Shown here: positions 7,409-19,600 of the stretch, in pieces
How the letters are laid out: every line of letters starts with the position of its first letter
How positions within the stretch are numbered: the stretch's first letter is position 1
Assembly: GCF_024385505.1 (NCBI RefSeq)
Contig: NZ_JANFLT010000001.1
Location: 186,001-250,000 of the forward strand
DNA length: 64,000 nucleotides
Direction of reading: 5' to 3'
DNA from: Arthrobacter zhaoxinii
GTDB taxonomy: Bacteria > Actinomycetota > Actinomycetes > Actinomycetales > Micrococcaceae
Made by a program: the position numbers and the translations under genes
The notes under the pieces: generated by a model
Databases searched by the model: none
Told to the model about the DNA's origin: nothing
Seen by the model: only the letters and a program-made list of their open reading frames with translations

Positions 7409-9373
7409 CTACCCGCAGGCGGTGATCCGGTACAGCTTCGCTTCACCCTCGCTGTCCACAAGCTCCACCGCGCCGCTGGACTCGAGGTCCTCCAGTCCCG
7501 GATAGGGGTGGGTGCGGCCATGTATTTCCTGGTCGCCGAAGTCCAGGACGTAGCCAACCTGCTCCGCTTCCAGAGCCGGGCAGACCTCCGGATCCGTCAG
7601 GGCATTGCGGAGGTCCGCATAGATTTCGTCCTCCTCCGGGCCCAGGGCCGCGATCGTATGAAGCTGCATAGGACGGTGGCCGGCAAGGGCGTAGACCAAT
7701 GAGCTCCCGGTCCACGGGTTCCCGACAACCCGTGCACCTTCCTCTACCTCCTCGTCCAGCCGTTCCATCAACTCATACTCGTCCCGCGACACCAGCGGTG
7801 CTCCCTCGACCAGCAGATAGTTGGTGGCGGCCGATCTGGCGGCGTTGCGGACGTTTTCCGTCTGGGTGGATACAGTTGCAGCCAGCACCACCAGCAGGAG
7901 TGCAGCAGCGGTGGCGCCGCGGACCATGTCCGCACGCCAGCCGCGGGCGGACATCCAGGTGACTGCCGGGCGCCACAGCGCCTTATCCAGTCCTTCGACG
8001 ATCAAAGTACCGCCCACGGCCGCCACAGGCAGGATCACGACTGGCAGGAGGGCCGCCAGCCGGCTGTTGTCGGTGTACCACCCGCCGGTGATCAAATCGC
8101 GGAAATCTCCATCGGGGGCGCCGGTGGCTACGACATAGAGGAATCCGCCGATGAGGTAGATTCCCGCAGTCCACCACGGTGCCCGGCGAAGAATCAGGGC
8201 GGCAAAACCGAACAGCGACAGCACCAGCACACCCCAGGAGACTGCGGACAGCAGCGGGGCGCTGGCCAGCACCTCACCCATGGCCTGCGCCTGGGTCTGG
8301 TAGGGCGACCAGATCAGCGTGTCTTCCTCCGGCCGGACCGCATTCCAGAGCATTACGACGCCGACGGCGTAAAGCACGAAGGCCAGGATGTAGAGCCAGG
8401 CCCGCACGGCGCGTTCATTGGAGTACTCAATGCGGACACGGCGGATAACTGCAGCTATGACAAGGGGAACCGAGAACGCCGTAACGGCCAGGAAAGCGCT
8501 CGGATGGCCCAGCCCCAGGCCGGGCACCGCCAGGATCAGCAGGAACCACATGAGGCGGAGGGAGTATGTTCGCCGGGCCAGGCCCAATACGCTGATCAAA
8601 ATCCCGAGGACGGCAGGAATCAGGCTGACGCCGAGGAAGTTGGGATAGAGGACTCCGAAGTCCACCAGCAGCAGCGGAAAGGCGCCGAAAGCCCCGGACA
8701 GGACCGCAGCGATCAATGTCGGGACCGCCTTCCGGCCGGCGATCTGCTGGACCAGGAAGATGCATCCGAGGGGCCAGACCACCGCGCCGATCACCAGGTT
8801 GACCGCGTTGACGCTGACCGGAATGGGTGAAGCTGCAAGCGAATTCACCAGGGAAACCAGCCCATGCCAGCCCGCCGGGTAGAAACCGATGCCGGTCATT
8901 CCGCCGACACTGAAAGAAGACGCGGACCCGGTTTCCGCAATGTACCGGATGGCATTGAGATGGAAGATGTTGTCAAAGGTCTGGGAGAAGTTCTCCGGAT
9001 GTCCGAAGGCAAAAATCAGCCGCCGGCCAACCAGCCATGCGGCGCCGAGGACGGCCGCCGCCTCCACCAGGTGGATGGCGGGATCCGCGGCTGCGGCCGG
9101 TGCGGTTTCCCTGCGGGTCCAGATAAACCGCAGGCCTGCCGTGACTGCCGTTGCCAGCACCGTTAGGACGGCCACCGGGAGCAATGACCACGGGATACCC
9201 GCGAGGTCGGCGGCAACCGCGGCAACTGTTACCAGGGATACGGATAAAACCGGCGCGACGGCCAGGGCCGCCAACCATCGGAGACGGAACCCGGCGAATG
9301 CCAGCAGCCCGCCGGGGACGAGGATAATGCCAAGGGCGGCGATGATCTGCGGCGTGACGGAAATCCAGGTCAC
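7409..9373 (-). CDS. DUF6541-type polytopic membrane protein, possible GT-C glycosyltransferase or polymerase
   Basis: A 654-residue protein with about 14 hydrophobic segments covering residues 1-510, then a soluble C-terminal domain of about 130 residues. A polar loop between early helices holds GHPENFSQTFDNIFHLN and GFYPAGWHGL, typical of the DUF6541 family in actinobacterial glycan clusters. The layout (acidic/His-containing first loop, many helices, extracytoplasmic tail) resembles GT-C glycosyltransferases that use polyprenyl-phosphate sugars. The GTG start has GGAAGGAA nearby. It is the last gene of the glf-to-ABC block, after a 72-base gap with a small inverted repeat. Enzymatic activity is unproven. 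Confidence 0.72.
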   Translation of the reverse strand: MTWISVTPQIIAALGIILVPGGLLAFAGFRLRWLAALAVAPVLSVSLVTVAAVAADLAGIPWSLLPVAVLTVLATAVTAGLRFIWTRRETAPAAAADPAIHLVEAAAVLGAAWLVGRRLIFAFGHPENFSQTFDNIFHLNAIRYIAETGSASSFSVGGMTGIGFYPAGWHGLVSLVNSLAASPIPVSVNAVNLVIGAVVWPLGCIFLVQQIAGRKAVPTLIAAVLSGAFGAFPLLLVDFGVLYPNFLGVSLIPAVLGILISVLGLARRTYSLRLMWFLLILAVPGLGLGHPSAFLAVTAFSVPLVIAAVIRRVRIEYSNERAVRAWLYILAFVLYAVGVVMLWNAVRPEEDTLIWSPYQTQAQAMGEVLASAPLLSAVSWGVLVLSLFGFAALILRRAPWWTAGIYLIGGFLYVVATGAPDGDFRDLITGGWYTDNSRLAALLPVVILPVAAVGGTLIVEGLDKALWRPAVTWMSARGWRADMVRGATAAALLLVVLAATVSTQTENVRNAARSAATNYLLVEGAPLVSRDEYELMERLDEEVEEGARVVGNPWTGSSLVYALAGHRPMQLHTIAALGPEEDEIYADLRNALTDPEVCPALEAEQVGYVLDFGDQEIHGRTHPYPGLEDLESSGAVELVDSEGEAKLYRITACG

Positions 9374-9386
9374 TATGTTCCTTCCG

Positions 9387-9408
9387 GTGCCGTCAGTCGT
9401 AACGGCAC
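9387..9408. repeat. Inverted repeat between ABC ATPase and DUF6541 gene
   Basis: GTGCCGT and ACGGCAC flank an eight-base spacer just before the DUF6541 start. It could be a weak attenuator or an RNA-processing hairpin; no T-run follows. Confidence 0.3.
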
Positions 9409-9445
9409 ACTGTACACGGGGGTAGAGAGAGGCGTGCGGGTGGAG

Positions 9446-10177
9446 CTACGAGCCGCCGCGCATCCGGTTTACCACCTCTGTCACGGGGGCATCCATGACA
9501 ATCTGGCCGTGCTCCAGCAGGACCCCACGCTCACAGATGCGTGAAACCAGGTCCAGATCATGGCTGACGACAACGAGTGTCTTGCCCTCACCCGCCAGTT
9601 CCTTGATCTTGTCGATGCATTTTTTCTGGAACGGCTCGTCGCCTACTGCCAGGATTTCGTCCACCAGGAAGACCTCCGGGTCCGTGTGGACCGCAACAGA
9701 GAACGCAAGCCGGAGATACATGCCCGAAGAATAGAACTTCACTTCGGTATCAATGAACTGCCCGATCTCGGAAAACTCGACGATGGAGTCGAACTTCGCG
9801 TTGATCTCTTCCTCGGTCATGCCCAGGATGGCGCCGTTCAGGTAGACGTTGTCGCGCCCGCTCAGGTCGTGGTGGAACCCGGCGCCGACCTCGATCAGCC
9901 CGGCAACCCGTCCCCTGGTGCCGACGGTACCGGAATCGGGACGCATCACTCCGGAAATGTGCTTGAGCAGGGTGGACTTGCCGGAGCCGTTCAGCCCCAG
10001 CAGCGCCACGGTCTCCCCCTGCTCAATGTTCAGGGAGACGCCCTTGAGCGCGTGGAACTTCTCGGACAGGTCCCCCTTGCGTCCTTTGACCAGCCAGACA
10101 AACGCTTCCTTCATGGAACGCGTATGCCGCAGGACGAACTGCTTGTTGATGTTGCGTACTTCAATGGCGTTGGCCAC
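9446..10177 (-). CDS. wzt: Polysaccharide ABC exporter, ATP-binding subunit (Wzt/TagH type)
   Basis: A 243-residue ABC ATPase with Walker A GLNGSGKST at 61-69, an SSGM signature near residue 167 and Walker B FLVDEILAVGD. The sequence between Walker A and signature is that of the teichoic acid/O-antigen subfamily (LSGRDNVYLNGAILG). It lacks the C-terminal carbohydrate-binding domain of some Wzt proteins, as does the mycobacterial galactan exporter Rv3781. It powers export of a completed lipid-linked glycan with the permease encoded immediately before it, three bases away. The GTG start has GGAGC inside the permease gene end, which implies translational coupling. Confidence 0.9.
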   Translation of the reverse strand: MANAIEVRNINKQFVLRHTRSMKEAFVWLVKGRKGDLSEKFHALKGVSLNIEQGETVALLGLNGSGKSTLLKHISGVMRPDSGTVGTRGRVAGLIEVGAGFHHDLSGRDNVYLNGAILGMTEEEINAKFDSIVEFSEIGQFIDTEVKFYSSGMYLRLAFSVAVHTDPEVFLVDEILAVGDEPFQKKCIDKIKELAGEGKTLVVVSHDLDLVSRICERGVLLEHGQIVMDAPVTEVVNRMRGGS

Positions 10178-10180
10178 GGT

Positions 10181-11053
10181 TCAGAGCTCCTGCGCGAAAC
10201 GGCCCTCAAGGCGACGGAAGACGAGCTGGCCAATCAGCAGGACCGCTGCCGAGATAACCAGCGCGACGGGAATCCAAACGGACAACAGGTGCGGGGGGAT
10301 GGCCTCTGCACCATCGGTGGTGGGCAGCCAGAACGCGTAGTGGAAGCATTCCACGCCCACGGTGATGGGGTTCAGCTGGTACACGTTGAAGAACGTCTCT
10401 CCCAGCTTGCCACTCACCATGCGCCAGGAATACAATACGGGTGACGCCCAGGTTGCGATCATCAGCAGCATGTCCACGATGTTTTCCGCGTCCCGGAAAT
10501 AGACATTGACGGCTCCGAAGAGCAGCCCGAGACCCGTCGCCAACAGCGCCACAATGATGAAACCGGCTACGGCCGCCGCCAGCTGCAGCACCGAAGGCCG
10601 CCAGCCGTTGAACAGGCACGCAACGATGAGGATCACCATCTGCGGCACGAAATGCACCCCGGACACCCATACGGAGGCAACGGGGAAGAGCTGCCGCGGC
10701 AGGTAGATCTTCTTGATCAATCCCCCGTTGCCCACTATGGAGCGCGAGGCGTTGCCGAGTGCCTCCGTAAAGAAGTTGATCAGCACGATGCCAGAGAACA
10801 GGTAGATCGCGTAATTCGGCAGCCCGCTGGGATTGCGGTCGCTCTGCTCCAGGCCCAGGAACACGCCCAGCGCTATGTAGAAAACGACGAACTGCACGCC
10901 GGGTTTTACATAGGACCAGAGGAGCCCCAGGATGGATCCCCGGTAGCGGACCTTAAGTTCCTTGGAAACGAGCAGCTTGAGCAGGAAGCGGGACCGGAGG
11001 ATATCCGCCAGGCCCGCTCCCCGCCCCGGAGTTTCGAGTGCACCGGTGGACAA
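10181..11053 (-). CDS. wzm: Polysaccharide ABC exporter, permease subunit (Wzm/TagG, ABC-2)
   Basis: A 290-residue ABC-2 membrane protein with six hydrophobic segments between residues 35 and 285 and the family signature LKVRYRGSILGLLWSYVKP in the N-terminal cytoplasmic part. With the ATPase downstream it would form the transporter that moves an undecaprenyl- or decaprenyl-linked glycan to the outer face of the membrane. It starts with TTG two bases after the stop of the GlfT2-like gene. In Mycobacterium the equivalent genes (Rv3783/Rv3781) flank glfT1 and export the galactan. The same role is likely here, but the polymer has not been identified. Confidence 0.9.
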   Translation of the reverse strand: MSTGALETPGRGAGLADILRSRFLLKLLVSKELKVRYRGSILGLLWSYVKPGVQFVVFYIALGVFLGLEQSDRNPSGLPNYAIYLFSGIVLINFFTEALGNASRSIVGNGGLIKKIYLPRQLFPVASVWVSGVHFVPQMVILIVACLFNGWRPSVLQLAAAVAGFIIVALLATGLGLLFGAVNVYFRDAENIVDMLLMIATWASPVLYSWRMVSGKLGETFFNVYQLNPITVGVECFHYAFWLPTTDGAEAIPPHLLSVWIPVALVISAAVLLIGQLVFRRLEGRFAQEL

Positions 11054-11055
11054 GC

Positions 11056-14294
<3,239 letters not shown>

Positions 14295-14362
14295 TCAAGG
14301 GTATCCGACTATTGGCCGGCAGGCACTTTTCGGCCTGGGTGCAGGCCTGCATCAGCGGCAGC

Positions 14363-14390
14363 GGTGACACCCCTTGTGCAGGGTGTCACC
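14363..14390. terminator. Inverted repeat at the end of the acyltransferase gene
   Basis: A perfect 10-base inverted repeat (GGTGACACCC, eight-base loop, GGGTGTCACC) overlaps the stop codon of the acyltransferase gene and lies upstream of glf. It could end transcription between the two same-strand genes. It has no U-tract, so an operator for glf is also possible. Confidence 0.4.
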
Positions 14391-16428
14391 AGCTGACGCT
14401 TTGGTGGAATCTTCGGTCGAATTCCTCGGCCAGGGAAGCGGCGTAATCGGTGGTCAGGTGGTTGTCGTCCAGGAAGACGTAGGTGTTCCCCACGACAGGC
14501 CGGCAGGTCCCTTCCGGGCAGATCAGATCCGAGAGGTCGAGGAAGGCCATGCCGCCGGTGTCCTCCGACGGCGGGAAATCCGGAGACTGCTTGTCCATCA
14601 GGGGTGCGGTGCACAAGTCAGCGCCGTTGGTCTCTGCACACACCTGCATGTTGAAGGGGAACCGGGGATTATCCCGGACACCGACCACATCGATTCCGCC
14701 CTCGCCGAGTTTCCGGGCGGCTTCCGGCAGCCCGTCAACCACGGGATCGGCGGCTTCTTCGGACATGGCGGACGTTGCCACCGCGATCACGGCATCGGGC
14801 TTCAATTCCAGGGCGTACTCGGTGGCCGCCTCATTGAAGCGGTTGCAGTCCTCCGACCTCCAAGCCGCCGCGGCGCCGTAGGTGCATCCACCCTTCAGCA
14901 GCGCTATGACACGGTAGTCGTGTGCCCGGGCCATCGGTTCGACCGCCTCGATCCACTGCTGGGCGTGCGAACTGCCGATGATGAGGATGGTCCGTTCCGG
15001 CGAGTCCGTATTTGTTGTGCTGAAGCAGATGCTGGACAGAGCCGGGTCCGTGGGTCCGTCCGGGACCTCCGAGCATGCCAGCGGGAGCCGTCCCCAGCTG
15101 TCCGGGTCCGTTGAGGACACTGCCCGGACAGGCACCCCGGTGGGTTCGCCGTTATATTCCGGTGCCAGAACGCGGGCTCCGGGGTAGTTGATCTCGGCTT
15201 CTGCCAGGAGTCTGTCATCGGCCGCCCTGAGCAGGTACTGCCCGCTGGCAAGCGGCACGGCCACTACGGCCACGCAGGCCGCCATCACCAGTGCGGCCCG
15301 CCCCCAGGTCCCGCGCTTTTCCCGTGCGCGGAGGGGCTTTTCCACAAAACGCGTTGTCAGGGCAGCGAGGATCAGGGAAAGGCCGAGGATCAGCGCGCCC
15401 CCGACAAGCCCTACCTCCTGGCGCCCCCGCCAGGCGAGGTAGATGACGAGTATCGGCCAGTGCCATAGGTAGAGGGCGTAGGACATGTCTCCCATCCGCA
15501 CCAGCGGCCGCCAGGAGAGGAAGCGGTCCGCACCGAGACGGCTGCCTGTCTGTCCTGCAACTATCACCAGGGCGGCCGCTACGAGCGGCCACAAAGCGAC
15601 GAAGCCCGGGAACTGCCCCTGCACGTCTAGGATGAATCCCCCGCTGAGGATGGCAGCCAGGCCCAGCCATCCGGCCGCAACCCGGATTCCCCGGACGGGC
15701 TTCAGGTAGGGAATAGCCAGGGCCAGGAGGGTTCCGAAGGCGAATTCCCACAGGCGTGTGCGGGTATCGAAGTAGGCGTGGGCCTGGTTGGTGTAGGTCT
15801 CGTGAACGGAGAAGACCAGCGAGACGGCAAACACCGCTCCGAACACGCAGAACACAACGCTGCGGAAGCGCTTATGCGCGAGCCGGGCGATGACGGCGCA
15901 GAGCGCAAACAGCAGCGGCCACAGGACAAAGACCTGTCCCTGGACCGAAAGCGACCAAAAATGCTGGAACGGGCTGGCGATGCTGTGGTCTGCGGCATAG
16001 TAATCAACCGAATCAGCAGCCAGGGCCCAGTTCTGGACGTAAAGCAGTGAGGACCACGCCTGCGAGAAGATCTCGGCCCACCGGCTTCTGGGAACGAACA
16101 GGACAGTGGCGGCAAGGGTTCCCACGATCACCACGGCCGCGGCCGGGAGCAGGCGGTTGAATACGTGGGTCCAGTAATGCCCCAGCTGCAGGCCGCGGCC
16201 GGCTTCACCCTTCCGAATGAAGGACAGTGAAAGCAGGAAGGCGGAAATCAGGAGGAAGACGTCCACGCCGCCGGATACGCGGCCCAACCAGATGTGGTAG
16301 CTGGCAACCATCAGTACCGCGAGCGCCCTCAGGCCCTGCACTTCCGGCCGGTAACCGGGTTTGGCTGCTTTTGGTGGCTGGGAGGGGTGGTCCGAAGCAT
16401 GCGGTAGAACCGGGTACGGGTGAGTCAC
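14386..16428 (-). CDS. Membrane O-acyltransferase with C-terminal SGNH domain (OafA-like)
   Basis: A 680-residue two-domain protein. Residues 25-400 form the acyltransferase-3 membrane domain (RPEVQGLRALAVLMVASYH near the start, about ten helices). Residues 440-680 form an SGNH-type extracytoplasmic domain with IIGSSHAQQW as the nucleophile block and DDNHLTTDYA as the catalytic Asp-His block at the end. Such proteins transfer acetyl or other acyl groups to surface glycans. In this family the nucleophile motif is usually GDSH; here it is GSSH, keeping the serine but not the aspartate. The GTG start has AAAGG upstream. O-acylation of the nearby polymer is inferred. Confidence 0.88.
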   Translation of the reverse strand: MTHPYPVLPHASDHPSQPPKAAKPGYRPEVQGLRALAVLMVASYHIWLGRVSGGVDVFLLISAFLLSLSFIRKGEAGRGLQLGHYWTHVFNRLLPAAAVVIVGTLAATVLFVPRSRWAEIFSQAWSSLLYVQNWALAADSVDYYAADHSIASPFQHFWSLSVQGQVFVLWPLLFALCAVIARLAHKRFRSVVFCVFGAVFAVSLVFSVHETYTNQAHAYFDTRTRLWEFAFGTLLALAIPYLKPVRGIRVAAGWLGLAAILSGGFILDVQGQFPGFVALWPLVAAALVIVAGQTGSRLGADRFLSWRPLVRMGDMSYALYLWHWPILVIYLAWRGRQEVGLVGGALILGLSLILAALTTRFVEKPLRAREKRGTWGRAALVMAACVAVVAVPLASGQYLLRAADDRLLAEAEINYPGARVLAPEYNGEPTGVPVRAVSSTDPDSWGRLPLACSEVPDGPTDPALSSICFSTTNTDSPERTILIIGSSHAQQWIEAVEPMARAHDYRVIALLKGGCTYGAAAAWRSEDCNRFNEAATEYALELKPDAVIAVATSAMSEEAADPVVDGLPEAARKLGEGGIDVVGVRDNPRFPFNMQVCAETNGADLCTAPLMDKQSPDFPPSEDTGGMAFLDLSDLICPEGTCRPVVGNTYVFLDDNHLTTDYAASLAEEFDRRFHQSVSW

Positions 16429-16513
16429 ACTTGCCTTTCTAAAGCCAAAATCCCCTCCAGCAGTTTACCGCCGCTGCTCCACCTTCCCCTCTCAGTCCAA
16501 GGGGGCAGGAAAC

Positions 16514-16522
16514 TTATCCACA
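16514..16522 (+). promoter_or_regulatory. Perfect DnaA-box-like 9-mer upstream of the FHA/FtsK gene
   Basis: TTATCCACA matches the consensus DnaA box exactly. It lies about 50-60 bases upstream of the transcription start predicted from TAGGCT at 16562. A second perfect copy lies upstream of the HTH gene at 30272. A single box is not an origin. Confidence 0.45.
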
Positions 16523-16561
16523 GGGCGGGGCCTCCGGTGCCGGAAGTGATCCGGCGCTCCG

Positions 16562-16567
16562 TAGGCT
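16562..16567 (+). promoter_or_regulatory. Candidate -10 element of the FHA/FtsK gene
   Basis: TAGGCT fits the actinobacterial TAnnnT pattern and would give a leader of about 46 bases before the TTG start at 16620. No recognisable -35 hexamer was found. Confidence 0.35.
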
Positions 16568-16619
16568 GATCCCTCCATCGACCGTTTCGCACTCTCTGGG
16601 GGGATGCTTTGGAGGGACA

Positions 16620-19600
16620 TTGCTGCTTCATGTGACCCTAGCAGCGGGATCCGGGGGTTTCCCCGCGGACCCGCCCGGGCGCCCTGCGCTCCGTGAGGTT
16701 GTGATCAACATCTCGGAGAAAACGTCCGGAGCCTCAGTGGCCTCGATGCTGGAGGAACGCTACGGGCACGCCCGCTACACCGTGCAGGGTTCGAGCCTGC
16801 AGGAGTTGACCCCCGGCAAGGCTCCGCTCGTCAACGGCGCGGTGATCCTGCGCATCGAAGGATCCGCCGGGTGTGCCGCCGCGGGGATGCCGGCGGGAGT
16901 GGGCGCCCCGGCACCCGCTCCCTTACTCCTGGTTATCTGCTCCGGACCCGACGCCGGAGGCATCACCGACCTGCAACGGGGAACCTACACCATCGGGCGG
17001 AGGGTCCCGGCGGAATGCGGGCCCGGACAGCGAATCGGCATCACCGATCCGGCGCTTTCCCGACACCACACAGAACTTGTCGTGGGAGCTGAATCCGTGA
17101 CCGTCCGTGATCTAGGCTCAGTCAACGGCACCTGGGTCGACGGCCGTCGTGTGCGCGTGGCCACGGTGGACACCGATTCCCATCTGCGGTTCGGTTACAG
17201 CCACTGCAGGTTAGTCATTCCCGGGGCCGTGCGCGAGGTCGAAAGCGCTCCGGCAGATCCCTTCAGCCCCCTCACCGTCAGGTTCCCCGAACAAGGGCAA
17301 AAAACCGGCCTGCTCCTGGTCGGTGCGCTGCTGCCGCTCCTGCTCGGAGTGGTGCTGGCCGTGGCGACAGGGATGTGGATGTTCCTGGCTTTCAGCGCAC
17401 TGTCGGCGGTCACGGCACTGCTGGGCGCCGCGGGATCCCGGCGGCGCCGCCGTGAGCAGGCCGCAGCAATCGCCCGGGCCGCGGAGGAGGACGGAAAGCG
17501 GCTCCGCCGGGCCGCACCGGACCCGGGAGCCAGGGCTCTGGGAACAGAACCGGCCGGCCCACCGGTGGCGGACGCCGGTGCCGCCGCCGTATATCCGGTC
17601 CGGATCGGGGCGGGCACCTTGCCGGCGAACATCGAAGTGGTGCCGGCACCCCGCCGTTTCACGCCCCCGCATATCTCCGAAGCCTCGGTAATCCTTGCCC
17701 TCGGAAGGGACCGGGACATCAGGCTGGAAGGCACCGCCCGGGAGCGGGCGGCGTTGGGCCGGACCATCCTTCTACAAGCAGCAGCGGCCCTTGTGCCGCA
17801 CATTGTGTGCGTCGGTACGGCATCGGAGCTGGAACCGAATGCGAGGTTCCTGCCCGGCGTCACCCTGGCTGCCTTGCCCGAGGTTTCCCTCCCTGCGGTG
17901 GAGTCCGCTGTCGCGGTACTGCGGAACATCCTCGCGACGCTTCCGCCGGCCGCGGGACCGGCCGACCTGGTGCTGTTCGTCCATGCCGCGTGGGCGGAGC
18001 ACGCCGGGCGGCTGCTCCAGGCGCTTCCCGAAGCGCGTCGTCCGATGGTGAGCGTCATCCGGGCCGGAGGTCTCCCCGCGCCGGTCTCCGTGTCGCTTCT
18101 TGGAGGCCGGGGAACATTGGCTGCCGCAGGCCGGACCGTGGACTTTGTCCCCGACCTGATTCAACCAAAAACCTTCGAACGGTTATCCCGCGGCCTTGCC
18201 TCCCGCCCGCCGTCCGGCCCGCAGCATCTCGGGCCCGGCGGTACCGGCCAGCTACCGCCCGCAGCGGCTTTCGAGGACTGCCACCCCGCCGGTTCCCCGG
18301 ATCTCCTGCTGCACGGATGGCGGGACCCTGGATCAGGGGTTGCTGCTGTCGTCGGCCTTTCACTTTCCGGCCCGGTGATCCTGGACCTGGATAAAGACGG
18401 TCCGCATTTCCTGGTGGCCGGGACCACCGGGTCCGGAAAATCCGAGTTCCTGCGCACTTTCGTCGGTTCTCTGGCTGCCTTGCATCCGCCCACCGACATC
18501 ACCGCCCTGCTGATCGATTTTAAAGGCGGTTCCGGGCTCGGCCCCCTTGCCGCGTTGCCACACACAGTGGGTTTCCTGACCGACTTTTCCGCGGAGAACG
18601 TGAGCCGGGCGCTGGTTTCCCTGCGTGCGGAAGTCCGACGCCGTGAAGCCCTGCTGGCCGCCGGTGGAGCCGACAATCTTTCCGCCTACAACTTCTCCCG
18701 TCCCCCGGCGGACCGGGTGCCCAAGCTGCTGGTGGTGGTTGACGAATTCCGTATGCTGACCGAGGAAGTGCCCACAGCCCTGCCCGAACTGTTGCGGATA
18801 GCGGCCATCGGGCGCTCGCTCGGCCTGCATCTGGTGCTGGCAACTCAACGCCCGCAGGGCGCCGTTACCGCAGATATCCGCGCGAACATAGCAACGAGTG
18901 TCGCCCTCCGGGTCCAGTCCGCCGCGGAGTCCCGCGACGTCATCGACGCCGACGCTGCGTCCACCATCCCGCCCGACCTTCCGGGCCGGGCCTATGTCAG
19001 CAGGGGCGGCCGGCTTCCGCTCGCCTTTCAAAGCCTTTCAACGGCCGTGCGGAGCGGCACTGACGAAAGCCCGCTGAAGGAACTGCACGAGCATTTGTCC
19101 GGAGCGGCCGGCGGCGCGCGGATGCGGGCAGAGACCACGGCAGATCCGGATGCCCTTCACCGGACGGTTACGGCTATCCGGGCGGCCGCCGATACCGGAG
19201 GCTATCCGGATCCTTTTAACCCGGTAAGGCCTCCTCTGCCTTCTGCACTGACAGAGGATCTGCTGGCCGGCTGCCGCGTCGCCGACGAGGCTGCCCCCGA
19301 AGGGCTGGTCCTGGGACTGATGGATGAGCCAGGACAGCAGCGCCAGAGAATCCTTGCGTGGCACCCCGGAATCGATTTCCATTTGGCGGTGCTCGGCGCT
19401 CCGCGGTCGGGAGCACCTGACGCGCTCGGCCTTATCGCCGCCAAGCACGTCACCGGGTTAGCTGGACGGCATCTATATGTCCTTGATTCGGACGGCAGCC
19501 TTGCCTGGCTTGCTGCAGCTGAGCAGACCGGCGCCTACGTTGGTCCCCAGGAGGTCGATCGGGCGTCCCGTGTGCTGGCCTACCTCGCCGCAGAAATCCT

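Noticed and set aside
14363-14390. Inverted repeat upstream of glf as a riboswitch
   Set aside because: Only one simple stem is present and it overlaps the stop codon of the upstream gene; no aptamer-like structure is visible.
16514-16522. DnaA box as part of a replication origin
   Set aside because: Only one box in this gap, no AT-rich unwinding region, and no dnaA or dnaN nearby; treated as a possible regulatory site instead.
16788-16803. GGTTCGAGCCTGCAGG, resembling a tRNA T-arm
   Set aside because: It lies inside the FHA/FtsK coding frame and no acceptor or anticodon stem can be formed around it.
17195-18058. Long minus-strand frames opposite the FHA/FtsK gene
   Set aside because: Ser/Arg/Ala-rich shadow translation; the plus-strand gene has an FHA domain and Walker motifs across this interval.
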